Shown: piece by piece, positions 1-4,996 of the stretch
How positions within the stretch are numbered: position 1 is the stretch's first letter
How the letters are laid out: each line of letters opens with the position of its first letter
Assembly: GCA_965977975.1 (NCBI GenBank)
Contig: CBHCZH010000146.1
Span: 1-9,024, forward strand
Direction of reading: 5' to 3'
DNA from: Croceibacterium_A sp965977975
Lineage (GTDB): Bacteria; Pseudomonadota; Alphaproteobacteria; Sphingomonadales; Sphingomonadaceae
Length of the DNA stretch: 9,024 bases
Translations under genes and position numbers: made by a program
The notes under the pieces: model-generated
What the model was told of the DNA's origin: nothing
The model's database searches: none
Seen by the model: only the letters and a program-made list of their open reading frames with translations

Positions 1-718
1 AATAGTTGAGGATATCCTCGCCGTTCATGCCCAGCGCATAGAGCAGCGTCGTCACGGGCAGCTTGCGCTTGCGGTCGATACGGACGTTGACGATGTCCTT
101 CGCGTCGAACTCGAAATCGAGCCACGAGCCGCGATAGGGGATCACGCGCGCAGCGAAGAGATATTTGCCCGAGGCATGGGTCTTGCCGCGGTCATGATCG
201 AACAGCACGCCCGGCGAACGGTGCATCTGGCTGACGATGACGCGCTCGGTGCCGTTGATGATGAAGGTGCCGTTCTCGGTCATGAGCGGCATGTCGCCCA
301 TGTAGACGTCCTGCTCCTTGATATCGAGCACGGAGCGGGTCTCGGTCTCGGTATCGACCTCGAACACGATGAGGCGCAGCGTGACCTTCATCGGCGCCGC
401 GTAAGTGATGCCGCGCTGGCGGCACTCGGTGGTGTCGTACTTCGGATCCTCGAGCTCGTAATGCACGAAGTCGAGCTCGGCCGTCCCGGCGAAATCGCGG
501 ATCGGGAACACCGAGCGCAGCGTCTTCTCGAGGCCCGAGACGTAGCCGGTGCTCTTGTCCGAGCGCAGGAACTGCTCGTAGCTCTCGCGCTGAACCTCGA
601 TCAGGTTCGGCATCTGCACGACTTCGTGGATGTCGCCGAAGATCTTGCGGATGCGCTTTTTCTTGCTCGAGATGGTCGCGCCAGCGGATGTGCCGGTGGC
701 CTCGGACTTCTTCGCCAT
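1..718 (-). CDS. rpoB: RNA polymerase beta subunit, N-terminal part (partial)
   Basis: This is the beta subunit of DNA-directed RNA polymerase, part of the catalytic core with alpha, beta' and omega. The window holds the first 239 codons; the rest runs off the left edge. The protein starts MAKKSEATG, has a basic patch KKKRIRKIFGDIHEV, and then the typical blocks NLIEVQRESYEQFL, SGLEKTLRSVFPI, ELEDPKYDTTECRQRGITYA, DMPLMTENGTFIINGTERV, SQMHRSPGVLFDHDRGKTH and DFEFDAKDIVNVRIDRKRK. These are the beta protrusion and lobe regions. The rifampicin pocket and active-site regions lie outside the window. The ATG at 716-718 gives the family's usual N-terminus. The Shine-Dalgarno is weak: the best match is AGAGG at 731-735, 12 nt from the start. 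The gene is divergent from rplJL, whereas in most bacteria it follows rplL in the same operon. It has its own promoter at 936-964. Confidence 0.98.
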   Translation of the reverse strand, partial: MAKKSEATGTSAGATISSKKKRIRKIFGDIHEVVQMPNLIEVQRESYEQFLRSDKSTGYVSGLEKTLRSVFPIRDFAGTAELDFVHYELEDPKYDTTECRQRGITYAAPMKVTLRLIVFEVDTETETRSVLDIKEQDVYMGDMPLMTENGTFIINGTERVIVSQMHRSPGVLFDHDRGKTHASGKYLFAARVIPYRGSWLDFEFDAKDIVNVRIDRKRKLPVTTLLYALGMNGEDILNY

Positions 719-744
719 GGGAGAGCTTCGCCTCTTGTCTCAGG

Positions 745-765
745 GCCGGCCCTCAATGAGCCGGC
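745..765 (-). promoter_or_regulatory. Second hairpin in the rpoB leader
   Basis: GCCGGC at 745-750 and GCCGGC at 760-765 can pair as a 6-bp stem with a 9-nt loop. The structure lies 26 nt upstream of the rpoB start codon, downstream of the long leader hairpin. It lacks a U-tract and stops short of the weak ribosome-binding region. Its role is unknown. Confidence 0.45.
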
Positions 766-790
766 GGAAAATGTCGCTGGCGGGAGGAGC

Positions 791-859
791 GTGAGACGCG
801 AAAAGCGCTGCAGTTGGGCGCGCCTTTGGCCCGCCCGGCTGCAGCTTCGCATGTCTCAC
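791..859 (-). promoter_or_regulatory. Long hairpin in the rpoB leader
   Basis: A nested inverted repeat lies inside the predicted rpoB leader. Plus-strand coordinates of the paired arms are: GTGAGAC 791-797 with GTCTCAC 853-859; GCGAA 798-802 with TTCGC 846-850; GCTGCAG 807-813 with CTGCAGC 839-845; GGGCG 816-820 with CGCCC 832-836. This gives 24 base pairs interrupted by a 2-nt bulge, a 4-nt bulge and a 2x2 internal loop. No U-tract follows on the minus strand, so it is not a classical terminator. It could be an RNase III processing site, an mRNA stabiliser or a binding site for a regulatory protein. The pairing is direct observation; the role is inferred. Confidence 0.75.
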
Positions 860-935
860 GGATCGCCTTGGGCTTCCTTCCTAGACCGGCCCCCGCGTCA
901 GGCCCGCCTTGCTCGAAGCTCCACGGCAGGGCGCG

Positions 936-964
936 CATATAGGAGCGCGCGCCGGCCCTGTCAA
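936..964 (-). promoter_or_regulatory. rpoB promoter
   Basis: Read on the minus strand, TTGACA (959-964) is followed after exactly 17 nt by TATATG (936-941). This is the closest match to a housekeeping sigma-70 promoter in the window. Transcription should start near 929, giving a leader of about 210 nt before the rpoB ATG. The -35 box sits 10 nt past the stop codon of the small membrane peptide gene, so rpoB could receive both this promoter and read-through from that gene. Boxes and spacing are seen directly; activity is inferred. Confidence 0.8.
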
Positions 965-973
965 ACGCTCCAG

Positions 974-1045
974 CTAGAAGAAGTACGCGACCAGCAGGAT
1001 GATGATGATCAGCGTGCCCAACCCGATGACGACTGGCCGACCCAT
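974..1045 (-). CDS. 23-residue hydrophobic membrane peptide
   Basis: This is a tiny gene of 23 codons plus a TAG stop (974-976). The peptide begins MGRPVVIGLG, continues with a run of Thr, Leu and Ile, and ends LLVAYFF. It is a short basic N-terminus followed by one hydrophobic segment long enough to cross the membrane, with nothing after it. The start at 1045 is favoured over longer in-frame readings because AAGGAG (1055-1060) lies 9 nt upstream, an excellent ribosome-binding site, and because the hydrophobic design begins there. The gene lies between rpoB and the divergent esterase-like gene. A possible EcfG-type promoter is at 1086-1110. I do not recognise a named family. Single-helix peptides of this kind are common, mostly uncharacterised, and sometimes act in stress responses or bind larger membrane proteins; that is family-level analogy only. 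Confidence 0.65.
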   Translation of the reverse strand: MGRPVVIGLGTLIIIILLVAYFF

Positions 1046-1085
1046 GACGGTTCTCTCCTTGCTGGCGAAGCTCGACGGAGGGTTC

Positions 1086-1110
1086 AGCGGTCGTGAGGCG
1101 GAAGAGTTCC
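1086..1110 (-). promoter_or_regulatory. Possible EcfG-type promoter for the small membrane peptide
   Basis: On the minus strand GGAAC (1106-1110) is followed after 16 nt by CGCT (1086-1089). This is one mismatch from GGAAC-N16/17-CGTT, the element used by the alphaproteobacterial general-stress sigma factor EcfG. Transcription would start near 1080, about 35 nt before the peptide's start codon, which leaves room for its strong Shine-Dalgarno. A second GGAAC at 1118-1122 is followed after 17 nt by CGCC, a poorer match. Short motifs like this occur by chance, so confidence is low. Confidence 0.3.
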
Positions 1111-1138
1111 CGGCCAAGTTCCTGCAGGAAATGCCGTC

Positions 1139-1158
1139 CCCTGGCCGAATTGCCAGGG
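1139..1158. repeat. Perfect inverted repeat, 7-bp arms
   Basis: CCCTGGC (1139-1145) and GCCAGGG (1152-1158) flank a 6-nt spacer, CGAATT. The repeat lies in the 252-nt gap between the divergent small membrane peptide gene and the esterase-like gene. Because both flanking genes point away, it is not a terminator for either. It could be an operator or a leader hairpin. Confidence 0.45.
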
Positions 1159-1186
1159 TAAACACGCGCCGGATACACCGAGCGGG

Positions 1187-1206
1187 GGAGAGGACGCCAC
1201 CTCTCC
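1187..1206. repeat. Second perfect inverted repeat, 7-bp arms
   Basis: GGAGAGG (1187-1193) and CCTCTCC (1200-1206) flank ACGCCA. It has the same arm length and spacer length as the repeat at 1139-1158 in the same divergent intergenic region, but an unrelated sequence. Its function is unknown; an operator or a 5'-UTR hairpin of the esterase-like gene are possible. I found no convincing sigma-70 promoter for that gene in this gap. Confidence 0.4.
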
Positions 1207-1297
1207 GCCAAGGTGAGTGTTGCCTCGATCGTCTGAATCCACGACAAACCCCGATACAGAGAGGCGCCTTACCGATCGAAAGCGGGGAGGATTGGTG

Positions 1298-2506
1298 ATG
1301 ACGAGCGCGATCTTCAGAACCGTTTCCTCGGCGATCGTTCTGTTCCTTGTCGCAGCTCCGCAGGTCGAAGGCGCCGTTCCCCCTTCGATTGTGATCCCTT
1401 TCGCCGCTCGCTCAATTCCGTCGGCCACGACACCCGGCATCATCGCCATTGGCGAAGCGTCGCACGGCAACGAGCGCATGCTCCAGGAACGCAATCGCGT
1501 CATAATGGAGCTGGCGGCTGCGCATCGCATTTCGTGGGTGGCGCTCGAAACGGGTTTCGCGGAAGCGCGGTTGCTTGACCGGTTCGTCAGGGGAGGGCTC
1601 GGCGAGCCAGAAGAGGTCGCCAAACACGGATTCACGTCCGGTTTCGGCCAATTTTCTGCCAATGTCGCGTTGCTGAAAGAGCTTCGAGCGCACAATCTTG
1701 CGCTGCCGGTCGCCGAACGGATCGGGATCGCCGGTGTCGACCTCAGCCTCGGAGGTCCGCTCGGCAGCGCACCGACCATGGAACCGGTGAACTGCGCATT
1801 GGAGGGCGTCGCCGCCGCTTCGGAGCGTGAACGGCTGCGCGCGGCGTTTGCGGCGGCCGTGCAATCGGGTCTCGGGATCGCTCCCGTGTCGGACGAACAG
1901 AAGGCCACCTTTCGTGAGCTCGGCGACGAATTGGCAGCCTTGACCGCCAGCGCCGCTTCGCCGGAAACGCGGCAATGTACGAGCATTGTTCGACAAAGTG
2001 CCTTCGTATTCGATGCGATGCCCGAGCAAGTTACGCCCGGGAGAATCCCACCAGACGCGTGGGTTTCGGTTTCACGGCGCGACGCGGCCATGGCGGCGAA
2101 CGCGGCCGAAGTGTTCGCCGGATCGCGGGGTAAGAGCATCGTGATCTTTGCCCACAGCAGCCACGTTAGGGCCGCGTCCATGCGAGGGGGCCGATGGAGC
2201 AGCCAAGCCGAGCCGCCGACGAGCTTGGGCCAATTGCTGCGCCAGCGCTTCGGCGATCGGTATGTCGTCCTTGCCCAAGTTGAGCGGACGAAGCACGAGG
2301 GCGGAAGCGAACCCGATCTCCTCAATGCCTGGAGCATCACCTGCGAGGAAGCTTGCATGGTGTCTACCCACCGCGGCCGCGAGGCGAAGTCGGGGCTGTT
2401 TCGGGTAGGCATCAACGGTGACGACGAGCAGGTGATCGACCCTTCGTCGGCGGCAGCGTTTCTGGTTGTCCTGCCCAGCGACGACAGTGCCACAATCCCG
2501 CCCTGA
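1298..2506 (+). CDS. Secreted erythromycin esterase-family protein
   Basis: This 402-residue protein belongs to the erythromycin esterase family (EreA/EreB-like, PF05139). Characterised members hydrolyse the macrolide lactone, but many relatives have unknown substrates. Expected catalytic residues are present: GEASHG (Glu53, His56), ALETGF (Glu84), and AHSSHV (His286, His289). The family's RDAAMAAN block (residues 261-268) is also present. Residues 1-25 form a signal peptide (MTSAIFRTVSSAIVLFLVAA, then PQVEG before Ala26), so the enzyme should act in the periplasm; classical Ere enzymes are cytoplasmic. The ATG at 1298 is chosen because GGGGAGG (1284-1290) lies 7 nt upstream and the signal peptide starts there; an in-frame ATG at 1217 would add 27 non-secretory residues. 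It lies between rpoB and rplJ. Three sampled 60-base lines gave 50, 62 and 67% GC, against 72% for one line of the MATE gene, so it may be a later arrival. Actual macrolide activity is unproven. Confidence 0.85.
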   Translation: MTSAIFRTVSSAIVLFLVAAPQVEGAVPPSIVIPFAARSIPSATTPGIIAIGEASHGNERMLQERNRVIMELAAAHRISWVALETGFAEARLLDRFVRGGLGEPEEVAKHGFTSGFGQFSANVALLKELRAHNLALPVAERIGIAGVDLSLGGPLGSAPTMEPVNCALEGVAAASERERLRAAFAAAVQSGLGIAPVSDEQKATFRELGDELAALTASAASPETRQCTSIVRQSAFVFDAMPEQVTPGRIPPDAWVSVSRRDAAMAANAAEVFAGSRGKSIVIFAHSSHVRAASMRGGRWSSQAEPPTSLGQLLRQRFGDRYVVLAQVERTKHEGGSEPDLLNAWSITCEEACMVSTHRGREAKSGLFRVGINGDDEQVIDPSSAAAFLVVLPSDDSATIPP

Positions 2507-2561
2507 CGCCTCACGGGGGAACCGAAAACCAAGCTAAGCAAACACCAGTCGAAGGCATTTC

Positions 2562-2589
2562 TTGACTTTCGACGCCAAACGGCTAGTGG
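2562..2589 (+). promoter_or_regulatory. Probable rplJL promoter
   Basis: TTGACT (2562-2567) is followed after 16 nt by TAGTGG (2584-2589) in a GGCTAnnGGCCGCG context. The -35 box is strong and the -10 box is weak by E. coli standards. Start of transcription would be near 2596. The promoter begins 55 nt after the esterase-like gene ends, with no obvious terminator between, so some read-through from that gene is possible. Confidence 0.6.
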
Positions 2590-2595
2590 CCGCGC

Positions 2596-2843
2596 CCGAC
2601 CGCTGAGCCCAAGGGTTCGGGGGTCATCCGTCCGAGACAGTTGGTGCTCCGGGTCTGCCGGGGCTTAATTTCCAGCCTAGACGGGGAAAAGAGATTTTCG
2701 GGCAGCGCGCAGGCGTCTTGCCCCTTGGCGTTTCGGCGCCCTCCTTCCCCATCGCGGACTCGCCCGTTCTGCTCCGGCAGAGCGGACAACGTAGCCGGTC
2801 GCGCGCAGCAGTACGCGCGCGATCATATGTGAAGGAGTAAGGC
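2596..2843 (+). promoter_or_regulatory. Structured leader of rplJ (candidate L10-binding leader)
   Basis: About 250 nt separate the predicted start of transcription from the rplJ ATG, and I see no convincing gene in this stretch. Several hairpins are visible. CCGTTCTGC (2764-2772) pairs with GCAGAGCGG (2777-2785) around a UCCG loop of the very stable UNCG type. TCGCGCGC (2799-2806) pairs with GCGCGCGA (2815-2822), extendable by two pairs, ending 6 nt before the Shine-Dalgarno. GAAAA and TTTTC (within 2684-2700) form a weaker stem. In many bacteria the L10-L12 complex binds the rplJ leader and represses its translation. This leader is probably the equivalent site, but I could not identify the L10 kink-turn with certainty. 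The 2507-2595 stretch before it holds only the promoter. Confidence 0.55.
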
Positions 2844-3359
2844 ATGGATCGTTCGCAGAAAGCCGAATCGGTCGCCCAGCTCAACGCGGTCTTCAACGAG
2901 GTCGGCGTGGTGGTCGTCACCCGCAACCTCGGCCTGTCGGTGGCCCAGTCCACCGCCCTGCGCACGAAGATGCGGGAAGCCGGCGCGTCCTACAAGGTCG
3001 CGAAGAACCGCCTCGCCAAGCTCGCCCTGAAGGACACCCAGTACGAAGGCCTCGAGGACTACCTCACAGGCCCGACTGCCCTGGCGTGGTCGACCGATCC
3101 GGTCGCCGCCGCCAAGGCTGCGGTGGAATTCGCCAAGACGAACGACAAGCTCGAAATCGTCGGCGGCGCGATGGGCAGCACGCAGCTCGATGCAGCCGGG
3201 GTCAAGGCGCTTGCCGCGATGCCCAGCCTCGACGAGCTCCGGGCGACGATCGTGGGCCTGGTCAATGCGCCTGCCACCAAGGTGGCGCAGCTGGTCAACG
3301 CACCCGCGGCCAAGCTCGCCCGCGTCTTCGGCGCCTATGGTGCCAAGGAAGCGGCGTAA
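2844..3359 (+). CDS. rplJ: 50S ribosomal protein L10
   Basis: L10 forms the base of the ribosomal stalk. It binds 23S rRNA (with L11) through its N-terminal domain and carries L7/L12 dimers on its C-terminal helix. The protein is 171 residues, normal for bacteria. Typical blocks are MDRSQKAESVAQLNAVFNE, a VVVVTRNLGLSVAQ strand-helix, YKVAKNRLAKLAL, YLTGPTALAW and MPSLDELRATIVGLV. The tail holds a repeated VNAP.AT/AK helix (residues about 135-165) where L7/L12 docks. The start at 2844 has GAAGGAG (2831-2837) 6 nt upstream. rplL follows 67 nt later, and both should share one transcript. The usual upstream partners rplK and rplA are absent from this window. Confidence 0.98.
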   Translation: MDRSQKAESVAQLNAVFNEVGVVVVTRNLGLSVAQSTALRTKMREAGASYKVAKNRLAKLALKDTQYEGLEDYLTGPTALAWSTDPVAAAKAAVEFAKTNDKLEIVGGAMGSTQLDAAGVKALAAMPSLDELRATIVGLVNAPATKVAQLVNAPAAKLARVFGAYGAKEAA

Positions 3360-3383
3360 GCGGTTTTTTCCATTCTCGAATTC

Positions 3384-3400
3384 CCGGGGCTGAACCCCGG
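3384..3400 (+). promoter_or_regulatory. Hairpin between rplJ and rplL
   Basis: CCGGGG (3384-3389) and CCCCGG (3395-3400) form a perfect 6-bp stem with a CTGAA loop in the 67-nt rplJ-rplL gap. It is not followed by a U-tract. It sits 14 nt before the rplL Shine-Dalgarno. It may isolate rplL for independent, stronger translation, since L7/L12 is made in several copies per L10, or protect a processed rplL mRNA end. The role is inferred. Confidence 0.45.
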
Positions 3401-3426
3401 TCCATCATTTGAACGGAGTGAATACA

Positions 3427-3804
3427 ATGGCCGATATCGCCAAGCTCGTTGAAGACCTGTCGCAGCTCACCGTCATGGAAGCTGCCGAACTCGCCAAGGC
3501 GCTCGAAGAGGCGTGGGGCGTTTCCGCCGCCGCTGCCGTCGCCGTGGCTGCTCCTGCCGGCGGCGGCGCCGCTGCCGAGCCGGTCGAGGAGAAGACCGAG
3601 TTCGACGTCATCCTGACCGGTGACGGCGGCAAGAAGATCCAGGTGATCAAGGAAGTCCGCGCCATCACCGGCCTGGGCCTGACCGAAGCCAAGACCCTCG
3701 TCGAGAGCGCCCCGAAGGCGATCAAGGAAGGCGTGAACAAGGCTGAGGCCGAAGAGATCAAGAAGAAGATCGAGGAAGCCGGCGGCACCGTAGAGGTGAA
3801 GTAA
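3427..3804 (+). CDS. rplL: 50S ribosomal protein L7/L12
   Basis: L7/L12 is the mobile stalk protein that recruits and activates the translational GTPases (EF-Tu, EF-G, IF2, RF3). It is 125 residues, close to the usual ~120. The N-terminal dimerisation domain is residues 1-33 (MADIAKLVEDLSQLTVMEAA). An Ala/Gly/Pro-rich hinge occupies about 34-52. The C-terminal factor-binding domain (about 55-125) carries KTEFDVILTG, KKIQVIKEVRAITGLGL and EAKTLVESAPKAIKEGV. The start at 3427 is preferred over the in-frame ATG at 3409 because GGAG (3415-3418) lies 8 nt upstream and the standard N-terminus begins there. In most bacteria rpoB comes next; here an intrinsic terminator ends the operon. Confidence 0.98.
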   Translation: MADIAKLVEDLSQLTVMEAAELAKALEEAWGVSAAAAVAVAAPAGGGAAAEPVEEKTEFDVILTGDGGKKIQVIKEVRAITGLGLTEAKTLVESAPKAIKEGVNKAEAEEIKKKIEEAGGTVEVK

Positions 3805-3805
3805 C

Positions 3806-3844
3806 GGACGGGAGGCGCAATCCTCCCCCCGGGTCATCCCGTCC
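3806..3844 (+). promoter_or_regulatory. Alternative hairpins just after rplL
   Basis: Two mutually exclusive pairings begin two bases after the rplL stop codon. GGACGGG (3806-3812) can pair with CCCGTCC (3838-3844), or GGGAGG (3810-3815) can pair with CCTCCC (3822-3827). Neither has a U-tract. They could be a processing or stability element ahead of the real terminator at 3890-3922. This is the position where an rplL-rpoB junction would normally start. Confidence 0.35.
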
Positions 3845-3889
3845 TGAGCTTTGTCGACGGGCGGTATCTCCTGCCGGAAAAACGCAGAC

Positions 3890-3922
3890 GGGCGGCCCCG
3901 CGGGGTGCCGCCCTTTCTTTTT
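3890..3922 (+). terminator. Intrinsic terminator of rplJL
   Basis: GGGCGGC (3890-3896) pairs with GCCGCCC (3907-3913), with further CCC/GGG pairing inside, followed directly by TTTCTTTTT (3914-3922). This is a textbook rho-independent terminator, 85 nt after the rplL stop. It confirms that rplL is the last gene of its transcript. Confidence 0.92.
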
Positions 3923-3939
3923 GCCTGATCGGCGGGCTC

Positions 3940-3975
3940 GAAGGGGTGGCGCGCTAATCGCGCGCCACTCCCTTC
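3940..3975 (-). terminator. Long hairpin at the end of the OmpA-like gene
   Basis: GAAGGG-GTGGCGCGC (3940-3954) pairs with GCGCGCCAC-T-CCCTTC (3960-3975) around a 5-nt loop. The result is 15 base pairs with one bulged base. It starts 3 nt after the minus-strand stop codon at 3979. No U-tract follows on the minus strand, so it is either a non-canonical terminator or a 3'-end stabiliser. It stands back to back with the rplJL terminator between the convergent genes. Confidence 0.6.
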
Positions 3976-3978
3976 AGG

Positions 3979-4815
3979 CTAGCCGCGCTCGCCGGCGCGC
4001 GGGGGCGGGGGCGGCGGCGGTGCCGGACACGGCTGCGTTACCGGAATCCGCTGTCCGTTCGGGCAAGTCTGCATCTGCGGAGCCGGAGGCGGCGGCGGCG
4101 GCGGCGGTTCGGCCCGCGGCGGCGGTGGAGGCGGAGGCGGCGGCTCGGGCGCCCCGAAGTTGAAGGTGATGCCGCCGAGCAGGCTGTGCGAGCGGAACTT
4201 TCCTTCGTAATCGTCCCCTGCAGTGGCGAAATCGAGGCCGGTCGTATTGAAGAAGCGATAGCGGACGGTCACGTCGATGTTGTCGCTGATCGCCTGGCGC
4301 ACACCGGCCACGACCTGCCAGGCAAAAGCCCCGTCGCTGTCATCGAGGAAAGCGGGGCCGTTGGCGAATGTCCGCAGGTTGTTGTGCTTAACGCGCGCCC
4401 AACCGGCGCCGGCGCCCACGAAGCCGGAGATGCCGTCGTCGTCGCCGAAGTCGAACAGGCCGTTGACCATGCCGCTAAGTACGCTGGTGCTGCCGCCGCC
4501 CGCGTCACGCAGTCCGATCGGCGCGCCGCCGGGAAGGGCAATGACCGAATCGATCTCCTCGAGGTCCGCTTTCTTGTAGGCAGCCTCGGCCTCGATACGG
4601 AACGACCCCAGGTCGTAACCGACGAACAGGGCGCCGTCGAAACCGTACTCGTGGTCGAGCGCGACCTGATTATCGCCGCCGTTCACGTCGAAATCGGTGT
4701 CTTCGACGATCATGGCGCCGAAATCGCCGCCGACGTACCAGGCGCCGTTGCGAGCCACGGCTGGCGACGCTGCAACCGCTGCGGTGGTCGCAAGCGCAAT
4801 CGCTAACTTTCGCAT
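3979..4815 (-). CDS. OmpA-like outer-membrane beta-barrel protein with proline-rich tail
   Basis: This 278-residue exported protein has a signal peptide MRKLAIALATTAAVAASPAVA (residues 1-21, AVA cleavage site). Residues 22-220 form an eight-stranded OmpA-type beta-barrel: WYVGGDFGAMIVED, EYGFDGALFVGYDLGSFRIEAE, GFVGAGAGWARV, VRYRFFNTTG, and a final strand GGITFNF ending in Phe. After the barrel come two poly-proline runs (about 225-244 and 266-272) around a short CPNGQRIPVTQPC segment with Cys251 and Cys263. The usual C-terminal OmpA domain that binds peptidoglycan is absent. The start at 4815 is chosen over an in-frame ATG at 4854 because AAGGGGA (4822-4828) lies 6 nt upstream and the signal peptide begins there. 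It lies 181 nt downstream of the L,D-transpeptidase on the same strand and converges with rplL. It is probably structural or a porin; substrate unknown. The tail may span toward the cell wall. Confidence 0.87.
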   Translation of the reverse strand: MRKLAIALATTAAVAASPAVARNGAWYVGGDFGAMIVEDTDFDVNGGDNQVALDHEYGFDGALFVGYDLGSFRIEAEAAYKKADLEEIDSVIALPGGAPIGLRDAGGGSTSVLSGMVNGLFDFGDDDGISGFVGAGAGWARVKHNNLRTFANGPAFLDDSDGAFAWQVVAGVRQAISDNIDVTVRYRFFNTTGLDFATAGDDYEGKFRSHSLLGGITFNFGAPEPPPPPPPPPRAEPPPPPPPPAPQMQTCPNGQRIPVTQPCPAPPPPPPPRAGERG

Positions 4816-4900
4816 GTCGGGTCCCCTTTCATGCCGCCCCGACGGGTCCTGCACCCTCCGGATTGTCCTAGCGGCTGGTGGGATTACTCACATCGCCCGC

Positions 4901-4917
4901 CTGCGTTCCGAACGCAG
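4901..4917. repeat. Perfect inverted repeat upstream of the OmpA-like gene
   Basis: CTGCGTT (4901-4907) and AACGCAG (4911-4917) form a 7-bp stem with a 3-nt CCG loop, extendable by three pairs across a one-base bulge on the minus strand. It lies 80 nt past the L,D-transpeptidase stop and 86 nt before the OmpA-like start codon. It may end the transpeptidase transcript, though there is no U-tract, or act as an operator for the OmpA-like gene. I found no convincing promoter for that gene in the 181-nt gap. Confidence 0.4.
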
Positions 4918-4996
4918 CGGCACTTTCCGGTCGGCAGTTGCATTGCAGCAACGCACCGGGATCCCCGGCCGCGTCGACATTCGGCCGCAGCGGTCG

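Noticed and set aside
1084..2541. Long minus-strand open frame (485 codons) opposite the esterase-like gene
   Set aside because: It is antisense to a protein with clear family motifs and signal peptide, its translation is Ser/Arg/Ala-rich without recognisable domains, and it has the look of a high-GC shadow frame.
3364..3369. T6 run just after rplJ as a possible terminator
   Set aside because: The nearest stem (within the last codons of rplJ) is 6 bp and about 19 nt away, too far for an intrinsic terminator; rplL must be co-expressed.
4000..4145. GGC/GCC-rich repeat tract as a separate repeat element
   Set aside because: It is explained by the poly-proline codons of the OmpA-like protein.
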